Assembly: GCF_006265115.1 (NCBI RefSeq)
Contig: NZ_SMDR01000001.1
Location: 1,302,001 to 1,366,000 of the forward strand
Direction: 5' to 3'
DNA from: Arenimonas terrae
Lineage (GTDB): Bacteria; Pseudomonadota; Gammaproteobacteria; Xanthomonadales; Xanthomonadaceae
DNA length: 64,000 bases
In this document: positions 16,049 to 24,292 of the stretch, piece after piece
Layout of the letters: each line of letters opens with the position of its first letter
How positions within the stretch are numbered: position 1 is the stretch's first letter
Notes under the pieces: generated by a model
What the model was told of the DNA's origin: nothing
What the model saw: the letters and a program-made list of their open reading frames with translations, nothing else
Databases searched by the model: none
Position numbers and translations under genes: made by a program

Positions 16049-17773
16049 ATGCCCAACCGCAGCGATGTTCAGTGGTTCAAGTCCCGCTTCCAGGCCCGCA
16101 TCGAACCGGCGCTTGCCGGCACGCCGCTGACGGTCGACCTGATGACCGCCATCGCCTGCCAGGAAACCGGCGAAGTCTGGCCGCTGCTGCGGCGCAAGAA
16201 TCTTTCCGAAGCCCGCATCCTCGAGCTCTGCGTCGGCGACACGCTGGACGCCGACCGCGGCCGCCGCGCCTTCCCGCGCACGCGCGCCGCGCTCGAGGCC
16301 GAACCCCGCGGCCACGAGATGTTCGCGCTGGCGCACCAGGCGCTGGTGGACATGGCGGCGCACGTGCCGGCCTACCGTCCCGCGGCCGCCAAGGCGCACA
16401 AGTTCTGCCGCGGCTTCGGCCTGTTCCAGCGCGACCTGCAGTTCTTCCGCGACGACCCGGGCTATTTCCTGGACAAGCGCTACGCCAACTTCGAACAGTC
16501 GCTGGGCCACTGCGTCGCCCTGCTGCGCGAGGGTCTGAGGCATTTCGGCTGGACGCGCCGCGATGCGCTGGACGACCGCGAGATGTGCGCGCTGGGCATC
16601 CGCTACAACACCGGCGGATTCCGGCCCGAGCGCGGCCTGCAGCAGGGCCACCGCAACGACGACGGCAAGTACTACGGCGAGCTGCTGTTCGACTACCTGC
16701 GGCTGGCGCATACGGTTGCGCCAGGCGCGTCGCCGGCGCTGCCCGAACCGGCGCCCGGCGAAGCGATCGTGCCGCCGCCCAGCCCGGTGACCGCCACCGG
16801 CCGCGCGCTGCGCGTGGACACCCGCATCTCGACCCTTCGGCTGCGGCACGAACCGCGCATCTCCCGCCCCACCACCGCCAATGTCGTCGCCGAGCTCCCG
16901 GATGGCCATCCCGTGCGCGCGCTGGCGGCCCGCGCGGTGAACGGTTTCCTGGAAGTGGAGACCAGCCTTTCCGGCGCCCTGCTGCGCGGATTCGCCCATA
17001 CCGACTTCCTCAAGCCCGACCCGGGCGCCGCACCGATCCCTGTCGTGGTGCCGTCCCCCGAACCGCCCGCCACCGGCATCCGCGCCGTGCACCTGCCGCG
17101 CCCGGCCGGACGCATCACCCGGCGCAAGGACGCAGCCGGTGCGCACTCGCTCAACGAACCGGGCTGGCCGGGCCATCCGCTGCCGCCGGGCCGCCGCGGC
17201 ACCGATGCCGCCCAGCTGCGCGCCGAACTGGCGGCGATCATCGACTGGCTGGACGTGGAGAAAGCCTCGCACGCGCGCTACCAGCCGACCGACCGCGCGA
17301 CCTTCTGCAACATCTACGCGCACGACTACTGCCATTTCGCCGGCGTCTACCTGCCGCGCGTGTGGTGGACGCCGCGGGCGCTGCTGGCGCTGCAGGCCGG
17401 CGACGAGGTCGCACCATTGATCGGCAATACCGTCAGCGAAGTCCGCGCGAACGACCTGTTCCGCTGGCTGCGCGATTTCGGTCCGGCCTTCGGCTGGCGC
17501 CAGACCGGGACGATGGACAAGCTGCAGGACGTCGCCAACCAGGGCGGCGTGGCCCTGATCGTGGCGCGCCGCCGGGTCGAAGGCCGCTCCGGGCACATCG
17601 TGCCGGTAGTGCCGGAAACCGCCGAACACCACGCCCGCCGCGGCGCCGACGGCGTGGTGCTGTCACCGCTGCAGAGCCAGGCCGGCGCCAGCAACTTCCG
17701 CTACGGCCACGGCGGCGCCGGCTGGTGGCGGGACGCGAAGTTCGCCGAGTTCGCCTTCTGGATCCACGCCTGA
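16049..17773 (+). CDS. Two-domain peptidoglycan-hydrolase-like protein (lysozyme-like + SH3-like + papain-like), no signal peptide
   Basis: I do not recognise a named gene. The 574-residue protein has an N-terminal lysozyme/transglycosylase-like region (about 1-220) with MTAIACQETGEVW holding a candidate catalytic Glu39, GFGLFQRDLQFF, and ALGIRYNTGGFRPERG. A bacterial SH3-like segment follows at about 250-322 (LRLRHEPRISRPTTANVVAELPDG), then a Pro-rich linker and a C-terminal cysteine-peptidase/amidase-like domain with Cys420 (TFCNIYAHDY), His516 (GRSGHIVPV) and a polar Asn549. The start at ATG 16049 follows GGGGG. There is no signal peptide or membrane segment, so it either acts inside the cell, is released by lysis, or travels through a dedicated secretion machine. 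No immunity-like gene is adjacent. Enzyme activity is an inference from motifs. Confidence 0.6.
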   Translation: MPNRSDVQWFKSRFQARIEPALAGTPLTVDLMTAIACQETGEVWPLLRRKNLSEARILELCVGDTLDADRGRRAFPRTRAALEAEPRGHEMFALAHQALVDMAAHVPAYRPAAAKAHKFCRGFGLFQRDLQFFRDDPGYFLDKRYANFEQSLGHCVALLREGLRHFGWTRRDALDDREMCALGIRYNTGGFRPERGLQQGHRNDDGKYYGELLFDYLRLAHTVAPGASPALPEPAPGEAIVPPPSPVTATGRALRVDTRISTLRLRHEPRISRPTTANVVAELPDGHPVRALAARAVNGFLEVETSLSGALLRGFAHTDFLKPDPGAAPIPVVVPSPEPPATGIRAVHLPRPAGRITRRKDAAGAHSLNEPGWPGHPLPPGRRGTDAAQLRAELAAIIDWLDVEKASHARYQPTDRATFCNIYAHDYCHFAGVYLPRVWWTPRALLALQAGDEVAPLIGNTVSEVRANDLFRWLRDFGPAFGWRQTGTMDKLQDVANQGGVALIVARRRVEGRSGHIVPVVPETAEHHARRGADGVVLSPLQSQAGASNFRYGHGGAGWWRDAKFAEFAFWIHA

Positions 17774-17786
17774 GGTCCGCGCGGGC

Positions 17787-18845
17787 TCAGCTGGCGACGA
17801 TGCGCAGCAGATCGTCCAGCAGCGCCGCGGCGGTGACCTCGGCGCCGGCGCCCGGGCCCTGGATCTGCAGCGGGCGGTCGCGGTAGCGCGTGCTCCAGAT
17901 CGCGACCCGGTTGTCGCAGCCGCGGCCCACGGCCAGCGGATCGTCCGCCGGCAGCGCCTCCAGGCCGATGCGCGCACCGGCGGCGTCGAAGCGCGCCACG
18001 TAGCGCAGCACCTTGCCGTCGCGGGCGGTGCGCGCCGCGCGTTCGGCCAGCGGGCCGTCGAGTTCCGCCAGCGCGGCGTCCACGTGGTCCGGCGCCGCGG
18101 CGGCGAGCGCCGGCGTCAGCAGCGAGTCCACACGCACCTCGGCCTGCTCCAGCGGATAGCCGGCGGTGCGCGCCAGGATCAGCAGCTTGCGGCAGACGTC
18201 CTCGCCCGACAGGTCCACGCGCGGATCGGGCTCGGCGTAACCCTGCGCCACAGCGGCGCGTACCCGCGCCGAAAACGGCTCGCACCCGTCGTAACCGTCG
18301 AACAGCCAGGCCAGGGTGCCCGACAGCACGCCGACCACGGCGCCGATGCGGTCGCCGCCGGCGCGCAGTTCGCGAAGCGTGCGCAGCAGCGGCAGGCCGG
18401 CGCCGACGGTGGCGGCGTCGCCGTAGTGGCGGCCGTCGGTGGCCAGCGCGCGGATCTCGTGCTGGCGCAGCAGCGGTCCGCCGAGGCCGAGCTTGTTGGC
18501 GCTGACCACGTGCAGGCCCTGGCGCAGCCAGCGCGGATGCCAGGCCGCGAGTTCGGCGCTGGCGGTCGCGTCCACGACGATGTCGCCCGGCGCCAGCCCG
18601 GGCAGTGCGCCGGAACCGTCGTGCGGCTCGCCCTGCGCCAGCGCGTCGGGCCAGGCCCGCGGCGAGGACGCGCCGATCAGCGGCAGCCGGCGCCGCGAGT
18701 TCGCGACCAGGCCCAGCGGCAGCCGCGGGTCGTCGAGCGCGCGCAGGCGTTCGAGCAGGGCGCGGCCGACCGTTCCCACGCCGAGAAGGGCGATCCGGCG
18801 CGGCGCCGGTTTCGCGACTTCGGCCACCTGCGGCCGGCCGCTCAT
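17787..18845 (-). CDS. hom: Homoserine dehydrogenase
   Basis: This 352-residue enzyme reduces aspartate semialdehyde to homoserine with NAD(P)H, supplying the methionine and threonine branches. The Rossmann motif LLGVGTVGRALL lies near residues 19-30. The catalytic domain has SANKLGLGGPL, GAVVGVLSGTLAWLFDGY and DLSGEDVCRKLLILAR with the catalytic lysine. It lacks the N-terminal aspartokinase part of ThrA/MetL and a C-terminal ACT domain, resembling the C-terminal half of those fusions. ATG 18845 overlaps the metB stop (ATGA). As third gene of metX-metB-hom it is probably under the SAM riboswitch, which biases it to methionine supply. Confidence 0.93.
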   Translation of the reverse strand: MSGRPQVAEVAKPAPRRIALLGVGTVGRALLERLRALDDPRLPLGLVANSRRRLPLIGASSPRAWPDALAQGEPHDGSGALPGLAPGDIVVDATASAELAAWHPRWLRQGLHVVSANKLGLGGPLLRQHEIRALATDGRHYGDAATVGAGLPLLRTLRELRAGGDRIGAVVGVLSGTLAWLFDGYDGCEPFSARVRAAVAQGYAEPDPRVDLSGEDVCRKLLILARTAGYPLEQAEVRVDSLLTPALAAAAPDHVDAALAELDGPLAERAARTARDGKVLRYVARFDAAGARIGLEALPADDPLAVGRGCDNRVAIWSTRYRDRPLQIQGPGAGAEVTAAALLDDLLRIVAS

Positions 18846-20032
18846 CGCACCACCTCGCCGCTGCCGGCGGCGACGCGTGCGGCGCGCTGCAGCCCGGACC
18901 CGATGTCGGCCTCGAGGTCCTCCAGCGCTTCGATGCCGACCGACAGGCGCAGCAGGCCCTCGCCGATGCCGGCGACGCGGCGCGCCTCGGCCGACATCGC
19001 CGCATGCGTCATCGTCGCCGGATGCGCGACCAGGCTCTCCACCCCGCCTAGCGATTCGGCCAGGGTGAAGTGGCGCAGGCCTTCGAGGAAGGCGCGCACC
19101 GCCGGCACGCCGCCCGCCAGCTCGAACGAGATCATCGCGCCGAAACCGCGCTGCTGGCGCGCCGCCAGCGCATGGCCCGGGTGCGTGGCCAGGCCAGGAT
19201 AGTGCACGGCCGCGACGGCGGGGTGGCGCTGCAGGCGTTCGGCCAGGGCGACGGCGTTTTCCTGGTGCACGCGCAGGCGGGCGTCGAGCGTGCGCAGGCC
19301 GCGCAGGGTCAGGAAGCTGTCGAAGGGCGAGCCGGTAAGGCCGAGCGCGTTCGCCCACCAGACCAGCGACTCGTGCAGCGCGGGATCGCGCGCCACCACG
19401 GCGCCGCCGACCACGTCGCTGTGGCCGTTGATGTACTTGGTGGTCGAATGCAGGACCAGGTCGGCGCCGAACTCGATCGGCCGCTGCAGGGCCGGCGACA
19501 GGAAGGTGTTGTCCACCAGCGCGAGCGCGCCGGCGGCGTGGGCATTGAGGATGACCTCGCGCAGGTCGGTGATGCGCAGCAGCGGGTTGGACGGCGTTTC
19601 GATCCAGACCAGGCGGGTCGGCTTCGCCAGCGCCGCGGCCAGCGCCAGCGGGTCGGCGAGGTTCGCCAGCACCAGCTCGAAGCGGCCCTTGCGCGCCAGC
19701 GCATCGAACAGGCGCCAGCTGCCGCCGTAGCAGTCGTGGGTCACCACCAGGCGGTCGCCGGGCTGCAGCAGGGCCTCGAGCACGAGCGTGATCGCCGACA
19801 TTCCGGTATTGGTGACGACACCGCCGGCGCCGCCTTCCAGCTCGGCCAGGGCCTCACCCAGCTGATCGCGGGTCGGATTGCCGCTGCGGGTGTAGTCGTA
19901 CTTCCGTTTCTGCTCGAAGCCGGCGAAGCTGAAGTTGCTCGACAGCACGATCGGCGGCGTCACCGCGCCGTAGGCGCTGTCGCAGTCGATGCCGGCCCGA
20001 ACGGCGGCGGTGGCGGGACAGCGGGCGCTCAT
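18842..20032 (-). CDS. metB: Cystathionine gamma-synthase / O-succinylhomoserine (thiol)-lyase
   Basis: This 396-residue PLP enzyme of the Cys/Met metabolism family joins activated homoserine to cysteine (or sulfide) in methionine synthesis. Visible: YDYTRSGNPTRDQL, GVVTNTGMSAITLVL for cofactor contacts, DCYGGSWRLF, WIETPSNPLLRITD, VDNTFLSP and the cofactor lysine Lys199 in HSTTKYINGHSD. The ending SVGIEALEDLEADIGSGLQRA is typical of MetB. Overlaps of 4 bp with metX upstream and hom downstream indicate strong translational coupling. Distinguishing MetB from MetZ (direct sulfhydrylation) by sequence alone is uncertain. Confidence 0.92.
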   Translation of the reverse strand: MSARCPATAAVRAGIDCDSAYGAVTPPIVLSSNFSFAGFEQKRKYDYTRSGNPTRDQLGEALAELEGGAGGVVTNTGMSAITLVLEALLQPGDRLVVTHDCYGGSWRLFDALARKGRFELVLANLADPLALAAALAKPTRLVWIETPSNPLLRITDLREVILNAHAAGALALVDNTFLSPALQRPIEFGADLVLHSTTKYINGHSDVVGGAVVARDPALHESLVWWANALGLTGSPFDSFLTLRGLRTLDARLRVHQENAVALAERLQRHPAVAAVHYPGLATHPGHALAARQQRGFGAMISFELAGGVPAVRAFLEGLRHFTLAESLGGVESLVAHPATMTHAAMSAEARRVAGIGEGLLRLSVGIEALEDLEADIGSGLQRAARVAAGSGEVVR

Positions 20033-21075
20033 GCCGCACCTCCGGCACACGCGGCCAGGGCTTCGGTGAGCACATCGGCGATCGCCGCCTCCTCCTTCAG
20101 GAAGGCGTCGTGGCCGTAGCGGGAACGCAGCTGGCGCAGCCGCGCCGGCGCGCCCAGCGATTCGACCAGCGTCTGCAGGTCCGACAGCGGCACCAGCCGG
20201 TCCTCGTCGATCGCGACCACGGTGGTCGGCACGCGCACGGCGGCGGGATCCACGCGGTGCAGGTCGATCGATTCCGACAGGCGCAGGAAGGCGGTGCTGG
20301 TCCAGCGCGCGGCGTAGCGGCGGCCGCAGCTTTCCAGGTAGTCCTCGGCGGCGCAGCGGGCCTGTTCGCCATCGAGCACCGCCGGCGCGTCGAAACGTTC
20401 GGCGAATTCCTCCGGCGTGCGGTAGCTCAGCATCGCCCACTGCCGCGCCAGCGCCAGGCCCTGGCTGACGCCGCCTTCGCTGCGGCCCAGCGCCACGCAC
20501 TGGCGCTGCAGGGCGCGCCAGGCGCTGGAATAGGGATGGGCGCGATGCGCGCCCGAGATCGCCACGAGCCGGCCGAGCCGATGCCCATGCCGCGCCGCGA
20601 ACTGCAGCCCGACCATGGCGCCGTAGGACGCGCCGACGAAGGCCGCGACGCGGGCGACGCCGAGCCGGTCGAGAACGGCGGCCAGCGCATCGGCCTGGTC
20701 GGCGCTGTCGATCGGCGCGTCCAGGCTGCCGTCGGAGCCCAGCCAGTCGATCGCGAGCACGCGCAGGCGATCGGTGTCGATGGCGCGGCCGGGACCGACC
20801 TGCGCATCCCACCAGCCGGGTTCGCTGCCGCCCGCGCCGCTGACGTGGCGGTTGGCCGAGATGCCGCCGGCCACCAGCACCACCGGTGCGTCCGCCGGCC
20901 CGATCCACTCGCCGCGCACCACGACCGAGCGGGAACCGGCATGGCGCAGGTCCAGGCGCAGGTCGAGCACGAAGCGGCGGGCCGCGCGCGACACCGGCGC
21001 CGCGCCGGCGTCGAAAGCGCAGAACTCGGGGGCGGCGGCCACGGCGTCGTGGGCGGGGGAAGGCGTCAGGCTCAT
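20029..21075 (-). CDS. metX: Homoserine O-acyltransferase (MetX family)
   Basis: This 348-residue alpha/beta-hydrolase-fold transferase activates homoserine with acetyl- or succinyl-CoA, the first committed step to methionine. The catalytic triad is visible: Ser150 in GASYGAM, Asp292 in DEDRLVP and His322 in YGHDAFL. LVAGGISANRHV forms the oxyanion region. MetX enzymes of Xanthomonas-type bacteria are reported to use succinyl-CoA, so homoserine O-succinyltransferase is likely, but acyl specificity is not proven here. ATG 21075 sits seven bases after an AAGGAG ribosome-binding site that is itself base-paired in an upstream hairpin, directly linking translation to the SAM riboswitch. Confidence 0.92.
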   Translation of the reverse strand: MSLTPSPAHDAVAAAPEFCAFDAGAAPVSRAARRFVLDLRLDLRHAGSRSVVVRGEWIGPADAPVVLVAGGISANRHVSGAGGSEPGWWDAQVGPGRAIDTDRLRVLAIDWLGSDGSLDAPIDSADQADALAAVLDRLGVARVAAFVGASYGAMVGLQFAARHGHRLGRLVAISGAHRAHPYSSAWRALQRQCVALGRSEGGVSQGLALARQWAMLSYRTPEEFAERFDAPAVLDGEQARCAAEDYLESCGRRYAARWTSTAFLRLSESIDLHRVDPAAVRVPTTVVAIDEDRLVPLSDLQTLVESLGAPARLRQLRSRYGHDAFLKEEAAIADVLTEALAACAGGAA

Positions 21076-21082
21076 CACACAT

Positions 21083-21109
21083 CTCCTTGAAGGTTCGGGA
21101 CCCAAGGAG
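21083..21109 (-). promoter_or_regulatory. Ribosome-binding-site sequestering hairpin of metX
   Basis: On the minus strand CTCCTTG (from 21109 to 21103) pairs perfectly with CAAGGAG (from 21089 to 21083), the latter containing the metX Shine-Dalgarno AAGGAG. With the SAM-I aptamer just upstream this is a translational expression platform: the hairpin would hide the ribosome site in the SAM-bound state. Confidence 0.75.
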
Positions 21110-21163
21110 CTTCTTGCGGTGAAAGCGGCCGTCGTGCGCCCCCGCGGCGCGGGGAGCGATACG

Positions 21164-21278
21164 ACCCATCTCTCGGCGGACTGGCGTCCCCGCAGGAATT
21201 GGCACCTTCATGCGGAATTGCTTCCGCATGGGTTGCCCCGGCGTCTTCGGGCCTACCCCTCAGCCGGTCTCGATGGGT
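21164..21278 (-). ncRNA. SAM-I (S-box) riboswitch upstream of metX-metB-hom
   Basis: Reading the minus strand, helix P1 is ACCCATC (21278-21272) closing with GATGGGT (21170-21164). Between them are the S-box hallmarks in order: GGCTGAGGGG, GGCCCGAAGACGCC-type P2/P3 junction, GGGGCAACC, and the P4 region AAGGTGCCAATTCCTGCGGG, followed by the GAGAGATGGG 3' side of P1. SAM-I aptamers bind S-adenosylmethionine and repress methionine genes. This 324-base gene-free stretch (21076-21399) therefore holds the aptamer, the expression platform, and on the far side the short promoter region of the divergent lipoprotein gene. Confidence 0.9.
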
Positions 21279-21399
21279 GTTGCGGGAGGGAGCTTGAACC
21301 CGCCGGCGGGGACCTGTCAATCCCTTCATGCGGATGAAGAGATGGGATACGACCGCCCCACCCGTGGCGGGAGCCGCCCGGCCTGCGCATACTTCCGTC

Positions 21400-22503
21400 A
21401 TGAAAAACGCCCTGACCGCCGCCCTCGCCCTCGCCCTGCTGACCGCCGGCTGCACCACCCCCGGCGCCCCCGATCCCTCCTCCCGGGTCATGCCCGCGCG
21501 CGTTTTCGGCGCCGAGGCGACCTCGGTGCCGGAAAGTTTCATGACCCCGGAAACCGTGGCCGACGAGATCGATTCGGTCGCCTCCTGGCAGAGCCCCGAG
21601 GGCCGGACCTGGCTGATCGCCACCGCCAAGGAGACCCACCTGCTGGTGGTCTACGACGGCGACACCGGCCAGGAGCTGCGCCGCTTCGGCGAACGCGGCG
21701 AGAAGCCCGGGCAGTTCAACCGGCCCAACGGCATCGCGGTGCGCGGCGACCTGCTGTTCGTGGTCGAACGCGACAACCACCGCGTGCAGGTGCTGCGCCT
21801 GCCGGACTTCTCGCCGGTCGGCCTGGTCGGCGCCGAACAGCTGCGCAGCCCCTACGGCCTGTGGCTGACGGAAACCGCGCCCGGCGAGCTGGAGATGCTG
21901 GTCACCGACAGCTTCATGGCCGACTACCGCACCGAGACCGTGCCGCCGCTGTCCGAGCTCGACCAGCGCGTGAAGCGCTACCGCCTGCGCTTCGCCGGCG
22001 GCGCCCTGGCCGGCGTCGACTACACCGGGCATTTCGGCGACACCACCGAGGCCGGCGCGCTGCGCATGGTCGAATCGATCGCCGGCGATACCATGCACGA
22101 CCGACTGCTGATCGCCGAAGAGGACGTACGGGTCGGCACCACGCTGCGGGTGTACACGCTGGACGGCAAGTACACGCGCCGCAGCCTGCCGCGCGAGCGC
22201 TTCAAGGCCCAGGCCGAAGGCGTGGCGCTGTGGACCTGCCCCGACGGCAGCGGCTACTGGATCACCACCGACCAGAGCAGCGACCTGACCGTATTCCACG
22301 TCTTCGACCGCCGCGAGCTGGGCTACCTGGGCAGCTTCACGGGCGGCAAGGTCGCACTGACCGACGGCATCTGGCTGCAGCAGTCGGCGACCGCGCGTTT
22401 CCCCGCCGGCGTGCTGTATGCGGCGCACGACGACCGCGGCGTCGGCGCCTTCGACTGGCGCGACATCGCCCGGGCACTGGAGCTGCGCACGGCCTGCCGC
22501 TGA
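21400..22503 (+). CDS. Beta-propeller phytase-like lipoprotein (second of two)
   Basis: This 367-residue lipoprotein is clearly paralogous to the one at 14796. Lipobox LTAGC is followed by DEIDSVASWQ, LIATAKETHLLVVYDGDTG, QFNRPNGIAV, FVVERDNHRVQVL, FGDTTEAGALRMVES, YWITTDQSSDLTVFHVFDR and GVLYAAHDDRGVGAFDWRD, matching the first copy blade for blade. It lacks the extra acidic insert (AGEDANGDEIPPP) of copy one. ATG 21400 starts the signal peptide; CATACT just upstream may be the -10 box. It is divergent from the SAM-riboswitch operon rather than from a TonB receptor. A phosphatase role is inferred from family membership only. Confidence 0.8.
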   Translation: MKNALTAALALALLTAGCTTPGAPDPSSRVMPARVFGAEATSVPESFMTPETVADEIDSVASWQSPEGRTWLIATAKETHLLVVYDGDTGQELRRFGERGEKPGQFNRPNGIAVRGDLLFVVERDNHRVQVLRLPDFSPVGLVGAEQLRSPYGLWLTETAPGELEMLVTDSFMADYRTETVPPLSELDQRVKRYRLRFAGGALAGVDYTGHFGDTTEAGALRMVESIAGDTMHDRLLIAEEDVRVGTTLRVYTLDGKYTRRSLPRERFKAQAEGVALWTCPDGSGYWITTDQSSDLTVFHVFDRRELGYLGSFTGGKVALTDGIWLQQSATARFPAGVLYAAHDDRGVGAFDWRDIARALELRTACR

Positions 22504-22527
22504 GCCGCCGGGGCCGCTGCGGACGGG

Positions 22528-22533
22528 TATAAT
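22528..22533 (+). promoter_or_regulatory. Probable -10 box for prfC
   Basis: A perfect TATAAT lies 51 bases before the prfC start, followed by CGCCGCC. No recognisable -35 box lies 16-18 bp upstream. Confidence 0.6.
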
Positions 22534-22583
22534 CGCCGCCTTCCCGAACCGACCCCCGCCGCGGCCCGCCCGCGCCGCAGACC

Positions 22584-24188
22584 ATGTCCGAACACCTCAG
22601 CCAGACCCGGCGCCGCCGCACCTTCGCGATCATCTCGCACCCCGACGCGGGCAAGACCACGCTGACCGAAAAGCTGCTGCTGTTCGGTGGCGCGATCCAG
22701 ATGGCCGGCTCGGTGAAGGGCCGCAAGGCCGCGCGCCACGCCACCTCGGACTGGATGGCGCTGGAGAAGGAGCGCGGCATCTCGGTGACGTCGTCGGTGA
22801 TGCAGTTCCCCTACGAGGGCCGCATCGTCAACCTGCTCGACACGCCGGGCCACGCCGACTTCGGCGAGGACACCTACCGCGTGCTCACTGCCGTGGACAG
22901 CGCGCTGATGGTGATCGACGTCGCCAAGGGCGTCGAAGAGCGCACGATCAAGCTGATGGAAGTCTGCCGGCTGCGCGACACGCCGATCATGACCTTCATC
23001 AACAAGCTCGACCGCGAGGGCAAGGACCCGATCGACCTGCTGGATGAAGTGGAGACGGTGCTGGGCATCCAGTGCGCGCCGGTCACCTGGCCGATCGGCA
23101 TGGGCCAGCGCCTGAAGGGCGTGGTGCACCTGATCACCGGCGAGGTGCACCTGTACGAGCCCGGCCGCAACTTCACCCGCCAGGACTCGACCATCTTCCC
23201 GTCGCTGGACGCGCCCGGCCTGGCCGAGCGCATCGGTGCCGACATGCTGGCCGGCCTGCGCGACGAGCTCGAGCTGGTGCAGGGCGCCAGCCATTCCTTC
23301 GACAAGGACGCCTACCTCGCCGGCAAGCAGACGCCGGTGTTCTTCGGCTCGGGCGTGAACAACTTCGGGGTGCAGCCGCTGCTCGACTTCTTCGTCGAAC
23401 ACGCACCGTCGCCCAAGCCGCGCGCCACGACCTCGCGCGAGGTGTCGGCCGAGGAAGAAACCTTCTCGGGCTTCGTGTTCAAGATCCAGGCAAACATGGA
23501 CCCGCAGCACCGCGACCGCGTCGCCTTCCTGCGCGTGTGCTCGGGCAAGTACGAGGGCGGCATGAAGGCCTTCCACGTGCGCAGCGGCAAGGAGCACAAG
23601 CTCGCCAATGCGCTGACCTTCATGGCCAGCGACCGCGAGATCGTCGAGACGGCGTACCCGGGCGACGTGATCGGCCTGCACAACCACGGCACCATCTCGA
23701 TCGGCGACACCTTCACCGCGGGCGAGAACCTGTCGTTCACCGGCATCCCGAACTTCGCGCCGGAGCTGTTCCGCCGCGCCCGCCTGCGCGACCCGCTCAA
23801 GCTCAAGCAGCTGCAGAAGGGCCTGGCCCAACTGAGCGAGGAAGGCGCGACCCAGTTCTTCAAGCCGCTGATGAGCAACGACCTGATCCTGGGCGCCGTC
23901 GGCACCCTGCAGTTCGACGTGGTGGCCTACCGGCTGAAGGACGAGTACAGCGTGGACGCGAGTTTCGAGCCGGTGACCGTGGCGACGGCGCGCTGGATCA
24001 AGGGCGGCACCGCGAAGAAGCTGGAGGAGTTCCGCGAGAAGGCGGCGATGAACCTGGCGATCGACGCGGCCGGCCAGCTGGTCTACCTGGCGCCCTCGCG
24101 CGTGAACCTGCAGCTGACGATGGAGCGCTGGCCGGACCTGGAGTTCGCCGCCACCCGCGAGCACGCCCACGCCGTCGCGGTGGACTGA
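22584..24188 (+). CDS. prfC: Peptide chain release factor 3
   Basis: This 534-residue translational GTPase recycles RF1/RF2 from the ribosome after termination. G motifs are intact: G1 SHPDAGKTT near residue 19, G2 region [13 protein letters not shown]3 [12 protein letters not shown]4 NKLDRE. Domain II follows with [22 protein letters not shown], and the C-terminal RF3 domain includes [20 protein letters not shown]. Length matches the family (about 530). Its own TATAAT box and the REP-like palindrome right after its stop suggest a single-gene transcript. Confidence 0.97.
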   Translation: MSEHLSQTRRRRTFAIISHPDAGKTTLTEKLLLFGGAIQMAGSVKGRKAARHATSDWMALEKERGISVTSSVMQFPYEGRIVNLLDTPGHADFGEDTYRVLTAVDSALMVIDVAKGVEERTIKLMEVCRLRDTPIMTFINKLDREGKDPIDLLDEVETVLGIQCAPVTWPIGMGQRLKGVVHLITGEVHLYEPGRNFTRQDSTIFPSLDAPGLAERIGADMLAGLRDELELVQGASHSFDKDAYLAGKQTPVFFGSGVNNFGVQPLLDFFVEHAPSPKPRATTSREVSAEEETFSGFVFKIQANMDPQHRDRVAFLRVCSGKYEGGMKAFHVRSGKEHKLANALTFMASDREIVETAYPGDVIGLHNHGTISIGDTFTAGENLSFTGIPNFAPELFRRARLRDPLKLKQLQKGLAQLSEEGATQFFKPLMSNDLILGAVGTLQFDVVAYRLKDEYSVDASFEPVTVATARWIKGGTAKKLEEFREKAAMNLAIDAAGQLVYLAPSRVNLQLTMERWPDLEFAATREHAHAVAVD

Positions 24189-24192
24189 AGTT

Positions 24193-24251
24193 CCGGGGTC
24201 AGAGTGCATTTATCTTCGGTGCCGCAGAAGTTAAATGCACTCTGACCCCGG
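24193..24251. repeat. REP-like palindrome (20-bp perfect inverted repeat)
   Basis: CCGGGGTCAGAGTGCATTTA (24193-24212) is exactly complemented by 24232-24251, with an inner 4-bp pairing CTTC/GAAG in the 19-base loop. GGGGTCAGAGTGCATTT-type palindromes recur in gammaproteobacterial genomes and are often associated with REP-associated tyrosine (RAYT/IS200-like) transposases; none is present in this window. It sits five bases after prfC and may also act as a transcription barrier. Lower GC than surroundings supports insertion as a unit. Confidence 0.75.
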
Positions 24252-24292
24252 ATTCGAGTCAAGACTCCAGCAATTGCCCGCACTCTGCGGCC

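Noticed and set aside
18842-21229. Reading metB as starting far upstream through metX
   Set aside because: The upstream frame has no family similarity; ATG 20032 overlapping the metX stop gives full-length MetB.
21388-21400. 13-base match CATACTTCCGTCA also found at 32179-32191
   Set aside because: Both sites could be -10 regions, but two short matches in 64 kb are not enough to call a regulon.
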